DNA of 64,000 nucleotides from Heliopora coerulea (taxonomy: Eukaryota > Cnidaria > Anthozoa > Scleralcyonacea > Helioporidae): NCBI GenBank assembly GCA_030142905.1, contig JASJOG010000018.1, positions 806,001-870,000 of the forward strand, given 5' to 3'. A program made the translations under genes and the position numbers. Below are positions 1-14,500 of this stretch, in pieces (positions within the stretch are counted from its first letter, which is position 1; the number at the start of each line of letters is the position of its first letter). The notes under the pieces were generated by a model. That model ran no database searches. It saw only the letters and a list, made by a program, of their open reading frames with translations, and had not been told where the DNA came from.

Positions 1-834
1 GAAATAAAACAACTCTTCAGAATTTGCCAAATTGGCATCGTTTTCATCAGTTTCTTCTACGGTCAGCAGCGAGATGCGGGCGCGTATTTGTCTATCACCA
101 GTCAGTCACTTACACAATCTTATAATGCAATGTGAAATAGATAAAATTACAAAAATAATCGGATGTCGATCGTCAGTTCGGCTTGAACAACCTTCAGATG
201 TCTACTGAAAATTCTTCGACAGATTTCTAGATGAATGGCTTTCTTTTAAATAAATACAAATTGGTATTTAAGACATTACTATTGTGTGAGTAGGAAATAT
301 TTTCTTCGCTGCTCAACACAGCCGGAAATAAGGATTTATCGTTTGCTTTATCCAAGTCTTTTCAAAACGTCTGCAAGTTGCACGTCGGCTAGCACTGGAA
401 CACTGAAATGCTCTAGCTGTGCTGTTGTTATTGATTGCTAGTGTAGTGCCAAATGACAAAGCGTCAGCGAGTCTGGCCAGAAAATTACTTTTAAAAAAAG
501 AAAAACCAAAAACCTCTTAAAAGTATTCTGTTATTTCTCCTACTAACAAGTTAAAGCGTGTGCAAGTCTCTTATGCAAAGCTACTAACTTAGCAGTGGGT
601 TAAAAATTATTTTACCATGTGAAGGAATTGTGTTTTTTTACAAGTTTTTAGCCAAGGAAGCCATTTAATGTTGTTTACGCCAGGTTTGCGTGCAGAATAA
701 GTGACGTCATTGGATTCGTTTTGATAATCGGAATCGAAATCGGAATCGGAATCGGAATCGGAATCGGACCGATTATGACTTGAAACAATCGGTAATCGGT
801 AGTTTCCGATTGTGGCATGATCGGTCAATCACTA
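1..834. mobile_element. hAT-like non-autonomous element, cut by the left window edge
   Basis: Closely matches 36,609-38,038 (apart from an insertion there). Its right end carries the inverted terminal TGATCGGTCAATCACTA and an AATCGG microsatellite at about 725-768 close to the end. The second copy shows that the family has 17-bp terminal inverted repeats beginning TAGTG and 8-bp target duplications. No transposase-like frame seen. Probably inside an MCCC1 intron. Confidence 0.8.
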
Positions 835-1292
835 CTCATCGGTTATTGACTAGCCAGATGACCCACCAGTTGAGTGTGCACCGTGCATAGTGCACAATAC
901 ATAGTGGCTGGCAAAAGCATACTCGATGAATATTTAAATCGATTATATGTTTCCTTTAAGTGGTTGGTATACTAAAACATCTGGCAATCGTTATAAAATA
1001 TTAAAGCAAATGAATGAAGCAATAGTCTCAAAATATCGAAAACAAGCTCGGTTGATCGGAAAGCATGTTACAGTAATTGGTTGTGATGCGGGAAAGCTTG
1101 ATAATTCTAAATGAGGAACGCCATTGAGAGGCTTTAACACGGTAATCAATTCACAACTGGATCTTAAATATCTGACGTCGACTACTCACAATGTGTCACC
1201 AGTGAGCAGTGCATAAAAAAAAAAAAAGAGAAAAATTTTACGTCCGTCTATCGATATCTTTTCTGGGATACGATTTGCCAAGAAAAATAAAA

Positions 1293-1421
1293 AGGGAGAG
1301 AGAGATGAAGAGGGAGAGGGAGAGGGAGAGGGAGAGGGAGAGGGAGAGGGAGAGGGAGAGGGAGAGGGAGAGGGAGAGGGAGAGGGAGAGAGAGAGAGAG
1401 AGCGAGAGCGAGAGCGAGAGC
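1293..1421. repeat. (GAGAGG)n microsatellite
   Basis: About 20 units of GAGAGG flanked by GA and GAGAGC units. The Arg/Glu and Leu/Pro frames it creates are artefacts. The rest of 834-2,325 shows only short A-rich and (ATGT)n tracts and no MCCC1 exon. Confidence 0.95.
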
Positions 1422-2325
1422 TTTATTTATCCACGGTAGTTTCATCAATTACAAATTGTAGTAGGATACATTTACAACTAAAATATAATAAAAACTATAA
1501 CTATTTATGAAATTCTTAAAAACGGTTGTGTTATTTGTTTTAACATTTGGATCTGGGTGGTGTAGATTATAAGAGTGTGTTTGACGTACCGGCAATAATA
1601 GTTGGTTTGGAGCAAAACTATTCATTATTTTGTACATCAGTATACATTCTTGACGCTTTCCTCCTTCCCAATGTTACTCCAACCAAGAGGTGATAAAACT
1701 TCAGTCGATGCAAAAAAAGAAAGAAAGAAAGAAAGTAACGAGAGGCTTACAGTCGAGATGATGCATAAGAAATTAATTATGAACCGCAACGTGTAAGCAA
1801 TTCTCGTTACGTTTGAAGATAATAGTATCGCGCGCAAAAATCACTCTGTTTCTTGAATAGATAGAAATCAAACTGACATTGGCACTCAAACTTTTAACAA
1901 GAACCAAGTAGCAGATCCCAAATAGTTAACGGCAAGTTACAAAATACTCTCTTGAAACCAATGAAAATTTAGCCGACAAATGTAGACCGAATTTTAATGA
2001 CAGCCACACATAGAAAATGTAGATTCTTCCACCAACGGTAATATGCTGTGACAGTGATCAAAGGCTTTTGCTCAAAAATTCATCACCTTGTACACTAGTT
2101 TCGTGGCAGAGTACTTCCTTTAAACTTTTTATCTTCCACCAACAACCGCCCTCTTATTACGTAACAAACTAGAGGCGAAAGCAGGCAAAAAAAAACTCGT
2201 CCGGGATTATCAGTTGTTAAATGTATGTATGTGTGTGTGCGTGCGTATGCGAATGTAAGTAGGAGTGAGTATATATGTATTTATGTAAAAGGATTTCGTA
2301 GCAACTGCAAGGATTCATTTTTCAG

Positions 2326-2519
2326 ACATGTCGAAGTACAAGTGTTTGCTGATACTTTGGGCAATACAGTATACTTATTCGAGCGAGACTGCAGCGTTCA
2401 AAGGAGACATCAGAAGATCATTGAAGAAGCTCCTGCCCCAGGAATATCACCTGAGGTTCGCAGGAAGCTCGGTGAAGCCGCCGTCAGAGCCGCCAAGGCA
2501 GTTGGTTACACAGGAGCTG
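2326..2519 (+). CDS. MCCC1: MCCC1 exon: ATP-grasp core
   Basis: Acceptor ttttcag precedes the exon and donor gtgagt follows. Enters after two codon bases and leaves after one. Encodes [20 protein letters not shown], then [20 protein letters not shown], and ends ...GYTGA, the highly conserved biotin carboxylase core. The His and Lys of RRHQK are catalytic/ATP-binding in the family. Confidence 0.96.
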
Positions 2520-5500
2520 GTGAGTGCTGTGCAGGGGGATTGTCCGGAAAATGGTTCGAGGGCTGTCAATTGAGGTATTGCCGGTAAAACCCCAAGGAAA
2601 TTCTTGGCTCATGCCTTTAAGCATAATGGTAATATTCACATTGTAGCTTACGAAAAATATGTTTGGGACATTAGATTCAGTTCAATAGAAACGATCATTA
2701 GATCTGTCAACCGTTTCTGTGTCTACGTTGAACGTCAGTGATTCTTGATAAATGCAAGCGAGCTTAACGAACCTTCTCAAGATGTAACTGGTCGACAGAA
2801 AGATGCGTAAACAAATGCACACCCATGGATACAAACTCTCGGCTCTTTACCCATAAATGCCAATCAACAAAGCAAAGGCTTTGTTCTTTCTTATGGCAAA
2901 CCCCTGACGAAATTTTGCACGATGACGTAGTCCTTTGCGAAACATTCCTGAGTTACGTCATTTGGATAGCGATTAACTGGGCATTTGGTTTGTTCAGCAA
3001 TATTTTCACTGCTTGGACTATGCCACAAGGTTTTATGAACCTGTGATTATGTTTTTCGGCATATTATCGAACGTACAGAACAGAACGTTGAGGCCTACTA
3101 AGGAGTTCCTAACAATATTTTTGATACCCTTAGAATTTGAGACCCCTCAGAGTATCATGTACTGAAGCAATCTACCCCTACCACCTTTTCGGGGGGCCTG
3201 TTATGTGGTGTGTATTAGTCAACTCATTCAACGTATTAGGTTTCATCGTGGGCCTATATGCTTTCCTAAGTACTTCTAAAACATTTTCTGCGCGGGCTAT
3301 TTTTGCAGTTGGTCCTTTGATGTCCCTGCTTTTGTCTAGGTACTGTTGAGTTTATAATGGACAAAAACCACGATTTTTATTTCATGGAAATGAATACAAG
3401 ACTACAGGTGGAACATCCTGTCACAGAAATGATCACTGGATTAGATCTAGTGGAATGGCAACTTAAAGTTGCCGCAGGGGAGCCATTGCCCCTTCATCAA
3501 AGTGAAATCGAATTTTCTGGCCATTCTTTTGAAGCACGGATATACGCTGAAGATCCGGACAAGTAAGGCCATACATGAAGTACTGCTTCTGTCTTTGTAT
3601 CAAAAGTAACTCGTCTTTGCTCTTACAGTGGAGAAGATTGTGTGCTACGGGATTGAAACGAGTTCGTGCGTCAGTAAACTGTGTTCTTAATACTCCAACC
3701 TGACGCGCGTCCTTCGTTACACAGATTACAAGTTTAGAACTATAGAGATCATATATCAACTAGAGGGAGCATTCTAGCTATTTGTCACTCGACAGTGAGG
3801 GAAAAATTAATTGCCGCCACATTTGATCATTTGGGGGACAAAACAAACATGTTCGGATGATGAGCTCAAGGTCAAAGGCCACTTCTCATTTGTCTTATTT
3901 TTTTTTTTATCAAAAAGAATGTGAAACAACTAAGGCAAAAGTAATAGCTGACTAATAACCAGAAAAGAAGTCTTTTTGCTCTACAGTTAATGAAGACAAA
4001 CAAGAAAAAATTTCCTAAACATCAGTTGTTTGACCTCGAGGTTCTCGAACAGACGGAAAAGTCCTAGAGAAGAACAATTTGTCCCCCCCAATTTTCTCAA
4101 AATGGCAGCGTTCGATTTCACCCCAGTTTTTGGCCCTCATGCTCCCTCTAGCCTTATGTGATCTCTATGGTTAGAACAGCGTCTGTCTCCTCCCCAGATT
4201 CTTCGATTGCAAGAAGACAGGTAGCATCATCAGCGTAGCTACATTCTCATTAGAACGCTCGAGGAAAAAAGTAAGATTCAATCAAGCACTGCCGTTGGGC
4301 AACCCAACCTCAATTTTAACCGAATTACTAATTAGTTGGTAAAGCTTAAAAACTCTTTAAGCGAGCTTCTAATTTTCGTACCTCCACGTGCGTTAAAGAA
4401 TCTTAAAGTGACATTTTGTAACTCGTACTTGATATGTTACGTACGGTTCAGTACAGCACCGTGAAATGCTGAGCTGCACGTTGCAGATATACCTCTGCTG
4501 AAAGTTTCATCTTGTTCAGTGGATATTTGACCCTTTAACTGTCAGTGTCCTGTGCACAGGACACCTAAAACAAAAGAAGAGGATAAAGCGAGAACAACGA
4601 AAGAACAAAGAATAAAAGAAAACAAATTCACCTGTTACTGGGGTTAACCAAACAGTTATGTGGGCAAGTAGAAGCTGACAGTATAGTGTACTACAGTATC
4701 TGTTTTATTACGTATTCCAGTGGTAATTTATGCTCTTTTTGCTCGTATGGATTCTGAATAATTTGGAATGTTCTAAAATGTTGACGTTAGTTACTTGTGT
4801 TCTCTGTTAGTGACTTCTTACCTGGTGCCGGTCCGTTGGTCTACCTTTCAACGCCCACTCCATCGGAACATATTAGAATAGAAACTGGAGTCACTCGGGG
4901 TCAGTAAAAAAACTGTCGAAGTATAACGGTTATGCTATAGTGGTTTGGTAAAGGTAGTGGTAATGGTAATATTAACGGCAATGGTAATGGTAATACAAGG
5001 TCGCTTTGCCTTAGTGTTTCTCTCTAGGAAGTCCTTGGGACCCATTTTACACGAAATTGGAAGTCCCAGGGAGAAAAGTCGGAGTCCTAAGCTAACGTCC
5101 CATAGCCTAGCTTACTACAACCATGTTGTTTGTACCTCTGGATGCCTTTGTCCCTGTATCTCTTACCATGCAGTCCTCTCTGGAGCATTGAAATCCAAGA
5201 TAGTGGCCACTGTATTTCTGACTGCAAGTTATTCACATAATATAGAGCCACTGGAGTGGAATGATGTAAGAGTGCAGAGTTTATTTAAAAAAACGAGTAA
5301 CGAGACAGGATAAAATTCGAAAGCGTTTTTTTAATTTGGCCAAAAAGGTAAAGGATGATTCCGGTTCTCGGCTAATTATAAGTACAGTGTAAACCACAAA
5401 GACACACTTGTGTGTTCCAGGTGATTCATTCACCTGACTTTCACGCGTCAATTTCGTATTGATAGACCAATATGTGCACTGGAAAAGTAGATTTGTACGT

Positions 5501-8500
5501 CGGGGAAAACCCTGTAATGGTGGTCGTAATGGTAATCGTATTGGTAATAGTACAGGTGATGATAGTGGTAGTGGTAAAGACTACGGTAATGGTAATTATG
5601 GTAATTATTGTGGTAATGGCATTGGTAATGGTGGTGGTAATGGTAGTGGTAAAGTTTATGGTGAAGATGGTGGTGGTAGAAATGGTAATTGTAACGGTAA
5701 TGGTAATGGTAGTGGTAGTAGCAGTGGTTGCGGTCAAGTTACTGATCAGGGCGGTGGTAGTGGTAATCGTAGTGATAATGGTAGTGGTATTGGTAATGTT
5801 TGGAGTAGTTGTGTTGGTAATGATTATGGTAATGTTAACAGTAATGGTGTTACAGGCATAGTACTTACACTACTTTGGTAATCACAATCATAGCAATAAC
5901 AGTGGTAAGAGCAACAGAAATATTAATTGTACTTTAATTGTAATAGTACACCTTTTGCTGTTCATCACCAGAAAATATACTGTCATTAACGCCAACCTCA
6001 AACTCATTAACGTAAAAATACATTCATTTTATTCAATCGACGTCTATCAGCGTAAATACGCAACCATTTGCATCGAAGGGCATTCCACAGCACCAACAGA
6101 CGACCATTAACACCATTCTACTATACATTAGGGACAACAAAATTTCAATCACGCAAGAGAAATATCTTGTCTATTTGAAATTTTATTATCCCTAATGTAT
6201 AGTACACCTTTTGCTGTTTATTGCCAGAATATATACTATCATTAACGCCAGTCTCAAACTCATTAACGCAAAAACACATTCATTTTATTCAATCGACATG
6301 CATTAGCATAGATACGCAACCATTTGCATCGAAGTGCATTCTATAGCGCCAACAGAGGACCATTAACACCATTCTAATATACATTAGGGATAATAAAATT
6401 TCAACTAGGCGAAATATTTCTCTTGCGTAATTGAAATTTTATTATCCCTAATGTATAGTAGAATGGTGTTAATGGTCGTCTGTTGGCGCTATGAAATGCC
6501 CTTTGATGTAAGTGGTTGCGTATCTACGCTAATTAATGTCGATTGAATAAAATAAATGTATTTTTGCGTTAATCAGTTTGAGTTTGACGTTAATGAAAGT
6601 ATTTTTTCTGGTAATGAACAGCAAAAGGTGTAGAATGGTGTTAATGGTCGTCTGTTAGCCCTATAGAATGCCATTCGATGCAAATGGTTACGTATCTACG
6701 CTAGTGAATGTCGATTGAATAAAATGAATGCATTTTTGCGTTAACGAGTTTGAGTTGGACGTTGATCAGTTGTGTAGCCAGGAATTTGAAAGTGGTGGGG
6801 CAGGGGAAATTTTAGAAAAATGTACCGACAAATATTAAGGAAAAATTAAAGTTAACCAAACCGAGGGCAGAAAAATTTGAAATTCGATAAAAGAATAAAT
6901 GATTTCTACTTTGCCAGCTCTGGCTGGTGCAATGGTATTAAATTTCGAAATGATTTATCGCAAAAGTGCGCACATCACGTGAGCTATGATATATACAAAC
7001 ATTTCTTTTTCGGCCGTCACCGCTACCACAACCATTTTGTCCTGAGGGTTCACTGGACCTATCATATTTGTGGGCTAAAAAAAAACAAAACAGAATTCTT
7101 TACGAACATTTTGTATTGCACGTCTTTCCCGTACTTAACTTTCGCCGGAGCTTATTTAACAGTTTATTATTTAACAATAATTTAACAATAATTCAAACGC
7201 AAACGGAATACGCGACAGACGGCTTAATGTACCGACAAATGTACTGGATGCACCGATAAATGTATTGGATGTACCGACGGACCTAGTCAGGACGAAAAGT
7301 AGAGGGGGGCAAGTGCCCCCCCGGCTCCTCTTGGCTACACTAATGGCGTTAATGATAGTATATTTTCTGGTAATTAAGGTGTAAATATACTACAAAATAT
7401 ACTTTCATTAACGCCAACTTCAAACTCATTAACGCAAAAGTACATTCATTTTATTCAATCGACATTAGCGTAGATATGCAACCACTTGTATCAAAGGGCA
7501 TTTCATAGCGCCAACAGACGACCATTAACACCATTCTACTATACATTAGGGATGATAAAATTTCAATTGCGCAAGAGAAATATCTTGCCTAGAGAAATAT
7601 CTTGCCGGTTGCGTATCTACGCTAGTGAACGTCGACTGAATAAAATGAATGTATTTTTGCGTTAATGAGTTTGAGGTTGGCGTTAATGATAGTATATATT
7701 CTGGTAATGAACAGCAAAAGGTGTAGTATTTACTAACTCAGCTTGCCTGCCCTCTTAAAAACGTGAAACAATCAGTTGTCTAGTGTGATTTTTCTTGTGT
7801 AAACGCTATGTAAAGATGACTTAGAAAAAAGTGCTACAAATTGACGGTTACTAAATGATTCCTATAAAATGAATAAATCAAACAAGATTTCCGTAGTTTT
7901 GTGCGCACTTCTTTTAACACAATTTGTCACAATCTTCGTCTCTTTCTCAAAAAAGAGGCGTGGAGGGGAAGACTGTAGCTCATAAATTTTGTGGTTTACC
8001 TAACGTTCATTGTTGAATTCTTGTACACTGAAGATCGTCGTATTTTTGTGCTTTTAATCAGGAGACAATGTGTCTGTTCACTACGATCCTATGATTGCAA
8101 AGCTTGTTGTGTGGTGTGAGGATCGGGCGTCTGCATTAAGATTATTGAGGTCCTGTTTACGTAAATACAATGTGAGTATGCTCGCAAGTTTGTATACTTC
8201 ATTGCCAAATGAATATTGTAGTTTTTACACACAATCAGATTGCCTGGTCTTCCCCACACGGGTTTTCCCTGCCTAACTCTACCTTAACCGGACTATCAAT
8301 GATATAAAGACCTTGAATGATTGATGAATATTTGTCAAGCTCTATCCGGCCATCAGAAGGTTGCGGGTTTGATCCCCGTCTGAGGCTCAGAAATCGTTTT
8401 TCTGAGGATAGAGCTTGACGAACGTTCATCTATCATTCAAGATATCTCCAAGCTCCCACATTTCCAAAACATATATCCCATATAAAGACCTGTTGTTCGC

Positions 8501-11500
8501 AACAGAGGGTTAAAAGAGAGCATTAATTCTAGTAACAAAAAAGCTCGCTTGAAGTCTAAAATCTTGCCATTCATTATTGACTGCATTCTTTTAATAAGAT
8601 TTCGTATTGCCTCGACTATAGTCGAACGTTTCGCCAAATCAGCGGAAAATTAAAAGTTGCGAAGTGTTAAAAATTTTGAGAGACATTGTAGTATTTTGAT
8701 GTTTGAGAAAAATGAGAGCTTGGATATATTGAGGTAGATGAACGATCTAGATGAACAAGCTCGATACTCAGAAATCATTTTCTGAGTATCGAGCTTGAAG
8801 ATCGTTCATCTACCTAGACATTGTAGTATGTCATAAAGTTCTTAGAGCATCCCAGGAAAAGATTTTTGGTATCATGAAAGGTTTATTCTCTAGTTTGGTC
8901 AACGGATAATAATCGTAGTAATTATAAAATTACTGAGAATAATAATTACAACCAAATATGTTTTTGAAAATGACTTAGAAATAGAGTCGAAACATCACTC
9001 CACGTATTTTTTCGTTGTCTTGCTTTAACTTGAATATCAGGATAACATTATTTGGTTAATATGTTATCTTTTAATCTGACCATCACAAAATATCGCCTTT
9101 GACCCTCCCTTCGTTACAAGAAGATCAGGGCCTGGATACATAAAATGCTTAATTGGATGAAATTCTCGTACATGGATCCGTATTGCCAAAATTAAGCACT
9201 AATGACAACTAAAGTTAACCATCGTTTTGTACAACGGCCTTTAGTCGCCAGAAGGAAATCGTGGTCTTTTCTTTAATCTTGTCCCGTAACTTTTAATTGT
9301 TTAAGCGTTAGTAACAATGATCGAAGCTTGAAAAAGTCGCAACAGTGGTTGCCAATTACAGACAAAACTAGGAATTAGAGAACCGTGAAATGCCACGATT
9401 GCCTACAATGAAGATGTCATCATTGAAACATTGCAAAGAACTGCTGCTTTTTGTTGCACATCTCAACTTTTTTGTTTTTTAGGTTGTTGGACTCAGCACA
9501 AATTTAAACTTTTTAGAAAATCTAGCCAGCCATAGAGAATTTGAGAAAGGCAATGTAAACACTGATTTTATACAGGTATATGTGGAAACAGTAATATTTT
9601 CAGATCGTACCCCATCAGTTTTCCGTAAGAAACCTTACTTTACATACTTGACTTAAGTATTCATGTTTACAGTGCTAGTTTAGAAGTAACTCCTTTATAT
9701 GAAAATCTTCACGTAAAAGTCGAAGCAACTCCTCAGTATATACTTAGTGAAACTAATAATGCGGCCTAAAACTTTTACTTGAGTAAAAGTACCAATAATT
9801 TTTCGAGAAAAAGTATTGGTACTTTTACTATTTTTAAAAACAGTAAAATATTTAACACGAGTGAATATCTGATAATCTATGCAACATGGCAAAATCAAGT
9901 GAAAATAAGAAAAATATTTTAATTAGTATTTAAAACATGTTGATCATCATCAGTTTACCAAACTGTTTTCACATTTGTACAAAATCAGTCGGCAGGGAAG
10001 GCACTTCACTTCCGTCGTTTTATCTCCAACACTAAGGACTTCGAAGAGGGACGAAAGATAGAGCCGGAGATAGGTTTTGTGGTTAAGAGTCTTAAAAATC
10101 TAACTTGAATTAATTGGTATATCCGGTTAACGCCGAGCCGAGCAAACGACAACAGCTGCAAACAATCAACCTCGTTCTCAGACTTTTATCTCCTAGTCTA
10201 CTCCGCGGGAGAAATAACCCTCGCTTGGGCTGATCACGTAGCTCCTAAAACCTGGATGAAAAAAATGCAAAATTATTGAGGAAAGGGAAGTATGAATGAT
10301 AAAGTGTTTCTTTGTCACCGCTGGAATTCCTTTCCATATAATATTAAAACACGTCGAGGCACTTGACCAGCCCCAGCTAGGGTCTTATTTCCACTTTTTA
10401 ATTTATGTCGTCAAGAGAAATATCTTGGGTAATTGAAATTTACGACATCATTTGAAAGGGTTTGCATTTACGAAGAAAGGGGTTTAGCAAGGATGTCATT
10501 TAGGAAGGAGACGATTTAGTGAATTTGACCCTGCAACAGCTCAATTTTCCATATTTATTTTTTGTTCTTTCTTTGTTTTTCCTTTGTTCTCTCACTGATT
10601 CTTTTGTTCTTGGGTGTTCGATACATCGGACACTAGGCGTTAAAGCGTTGACTAAGGAGGGATTTAAGAATTCTAATGGGCTCGTTATGCTTGTATTAAA
10701 AATTATCCACTTGGCAACAATTTTCACAACAATGTACCGTAGGATAACATACCCGTTTATCTTCATCTTTTTAGACTTACCGTGATGATTTATTCCCAAA
10801 GACGGAGACATTGTCGACCAATTTGCTAGCAAGAGCATCGATTTCGTTAATTCTTTTAGACCAAAATAAGACTGAGAGTCTAAATTCTAACGGTAAGGTT
10901 GATGATGTTGGTTGGTTTAACTACGGACTAATTAGATCTAGTCACAACTTACATATAGCATCACTTTGGTTTAGACAAATTTTCATTGTGGAATTCTCCT
11001 TCTAATTTCCGAATTAACAGTAGTTTATCGAAGAAACTTGTTCTTAATGTCGGCGAGTCAGGTATGAGTAATTCTGTTTTTCACTGAAGTATAACTCAAT
11101 GATTTCACTGTAAGACCTCCGCTATTTGCACACTACACTAAATGTACTACATTAAATGTCCTGCAAAACGTACTCTAGCAAGCAAAGAGTGCAATTGTCT
11201 ACCTGATCCTCCATTGGTATTTGCCTTCACGTTACTCTATCCATCCCCTTCTTTTAAATCGTGGCTACCCACATTGGCGCGACATATTTTATCCGAAGTC
11301 GTAAACATTAACTTCTACTTGTCCATATATATCTATACATATTATTTTATTTACAATTATATTAAGTACATAATTTACACAATTGTGTAATTTTAACTTT
11401 TTTAACTGAAGAAGACCGAATGGTCGAAATGTTTTAGCATTTTAATGACGGACCAACTTGCAATTGCTTGCGTTTTATTAACTCCACCTTGAAATTTGGT

Positions 11501-14500
11501 TGAAAAGCGGACTGTGAATCCACTTTGGATTGTTGAAGGAGAAACGACTGAGAGACGTTATTACCAAAATTAAATTTACTGTTGACTGACCGCTAACTTG
11601 CGCTATATTCTCGAAATGTATTTTTAGGAATATTTGGTTATGGTTCAACAGTAATTTATCCGGTTTTTTTCTCAAATTTGCAGAAACGACTGTTCAATAT
11701 AAGAGCAATAAAAGCCTGCTGGGGAACTGCATAATTTGTCAGACATTTATACGCATAATGTCATTCGCCATTACCTCTACGTTTAAAAAATTTAGTTCAA
11801 CTTCTTAAAGAAGTCCAAAATCAAAAATCGTCCAAGAATGTTCTTTAGCTGTCTAGCTTGTGAACTCCTGGAAAGAATCAGATTGCTGAAATAGTAAAAT
11901 CAGTTTAAACAATGGTTTTTATCAGCAGGCTATCGAGACGTTCTAGAAAAGAAACCATTAATAATTTCGAGTTTCATTGAAATAAAAAAATTACTGCCAT
12001 ATCCTTGCTGCCAATAGTATAAGCTTTAATTTGATTAGGCATGATAAGTGTCTGCTATTAGGTAATTTAATATTCGAATAACGGACTGTGATTGCGGCCA
12101 TGTGTTTAAGCAATTGAATTTTAAGCCAATTTGCTAAAGCATCTGCATATATTGTACTCAGGAGTTGTCTTTACTTTGTAGTGACTCTGTTGTCACCGCA
12201 AGAAAACCATTTTTACATTTTAAACATAACACAGGGCAGGGCTTGAGACACTAAAGATTTTGGGGGAACCGACAAGCAGCAAGATAGCCCTTTATCTTCG
12301 TAAAATTAAAAAATACAAATCTACATGATGATATATTTATAATTTTTGATTTATGTGTTTATCCCTATCTACGAAGGTTAAAATTTTAAATGTATTCATA
12401 GTCCTTTTTTTGGTATCTTAATCCCTAATATCATGACATAACACGGCTTCACTTAAAACACTTCAGTTAATATACGGTAACCTTGTACAAAACTTCCATA
12501 TTAGAGCCAATTACGATATAGGTGATTCTTGACCAATCGTAACTTGCTTTCTCTACGTTTACAATTTTGTGATCCTCTCGCATTTATACTGAAGATATTG
12601 AAGTAACGGTAAAGTTCGAAGATGATGGAGCATACAAAATCCAGGTACAATGTGTCGTCAATTGTCGCGGAGCTTGTTTTTCACAAATTGTTTTTATGAG
12701 TGACGAACCTGATAAACGCACGCGATTATTTGTACAGTTTATACTTGTTTGAATTCTTTTAAAAAGTTGTGTGCCAAGTGTGCAAGCCTAAGAAGCCTTC
12801 TTTGACAGTGGTATAGTGAGCACTACGGGGGCAAACGTACCCCGTGGCGTCCCCTCCCTCATTGCAAACTTCAATATTAAGATGATGTCAGCGACGGTAT
12901 TCAGGGGGTAAAGTTGTAATGACCTATGCAATATTTTTTATATTTTTCAAATATTGTCAGACCTAGGTATATCATGGGTAGCAGGGACGATGTTACCTCT
13001 GTCTTCCTTGGCAAAATGTAGGTCCTAGATTCCTTTGTCTCCGCAAATAGTTATCATCTTGGAAACGAGCTACGCTTGCGTAATCTATTTCCATTGTCTC
13101 GCAACTTTGAGGTATCCAAGATGGAAGATAGCACATAGAACCAAAATATCTCTTCTTCTAGCATTATAGTCTACCTCTCAAATTGTACAACATTAAAATT
13201 TGTTTATTTTAAGATCGGTGATGACATTGTAAATGGCAAAGGAAGACTAGAAATTGATGGTACGCAGACAAATGTAACGACTACTGTCAACGGTGTTGTC
13301 TTGAAAATGTCCGTTGTCCAACACGATGGAACCTTGTACTTATTTTCTCCGGTAAGAACTTGTTAAGTGATGCCCTTTTAGATAAATCAGAAAATATTAT
13401 GGTTGATTTATTGCGGTATAAATAAAGTTGAATATTAAAGATTGGAGACCCGAATTAGAGGGTCCGCGAAGTATTTCTGAAACGAATAGATTCACCACAC
13501 CCGCCAGAACTGTTGAAAACCAAGTTCGAGAGGTTTTCAGTTATTTACGATTTTGTATATGTCAAATGTTAAAAAAAAAGTTGACAGACTCTTCAGCAAG
13601 GTGCACCTGCCTCATCGAGTTTCAGGGGCTATCATACTCAGTCACTGAGCAGCAACAAAAAATACAACAGTTGTTTTACGGCCGTTTTCCCTGCTTACAC
13701 GGGTTGGCCGGCGGCTCTACACAGCAGCCTCCTCCACCTCTCCCTATCCTACGCATCTTCCCTTTTCAACCCACACTCTCTCATGTCCCTTTCCACCACC
13801 TGGCTCCATGTCATCCTCGGCCTTCCCCGTCCTCTCTCACCTTCCACCTCAAATGACATGATCTTTTTCACCCAATCATCATCATCCTTCCGCAGCACAT
13901 GTCCCAACCATCTTAACCTATTCCGTTTCACGGCGTCAGACACTGACTCAATCCCCATTCTTTCCCTCAGCTCTGCACTCGACACTCTATCCCTCAGCGA
14001 TAGACTACACATCCATCTCACCATCCTCATCTCCGTACGTTCCAACCTCCCACTCTGCTCCGCCGTCGTGGCCCACATTTCACTTCGTATACCATAGCAC
14101 TCCTCACACACGTCACATACAGCTTCCCCTTCAACTTGTCAAGATCCCTGATAACTCCTTAAACTTCCTCCACGCACAACGCGCCCTTGCCACGGATGCA
14201 GAATTCGCTCTTAGGTAGCGGATAGTAATTGCAAGTTTACTACTTAGGGATTGTCGACCTTGCCTTTGCGAGACCCGAGTCAACTCTCTCCAGTTGATAG
14301 CACTTGGTATGGGCCCCTACTCAGGGTGACGAGTTGCCTGCTGCCTTGTAGGTACAGTAATGCGTTTTTAGGCAAAGGCTAAGGGTCATTCCCCTGACAG
14401 AAAAGGTTGGCGCCAGGAAGGGCATCCGGCCATAAAAATCTCAAGCCTCAAAAGCGCTCAATATGAGCAGCAGGGATAAAAATTAATCACATTGTAACAG

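Noticed and set aside
1209..1448. Arg-Glu and Leu-Pro frames
   Set aside because: Translation of the (GAGAGG)n microsatellite.
838..2325. Search for an upstream MCCC1 exon
   Set aside because: No stretch with the expected ATP-grasp sequence and splice sites; the next upstream exon must lie left of the window.
5441..5881. Long overlapping frames on both strands
   Set aside because: Produced by the GGTAAT/GGTAGT minisatellite; amino-acid composition is pure repeat.
11021..11061. Shorter MCCC1 exon starting at the AG just before 11,021
   Set aside because: Phase does not match the previous exon; the acceptor at 10,974 restores phase and adds residues that align with human MCCC1.
13783..14097. 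Plus-strand Ser/Leu-rich frame
   Set aside because: Antisense of the LINE C-terminal fragment, which has the recognisable protein signatures.
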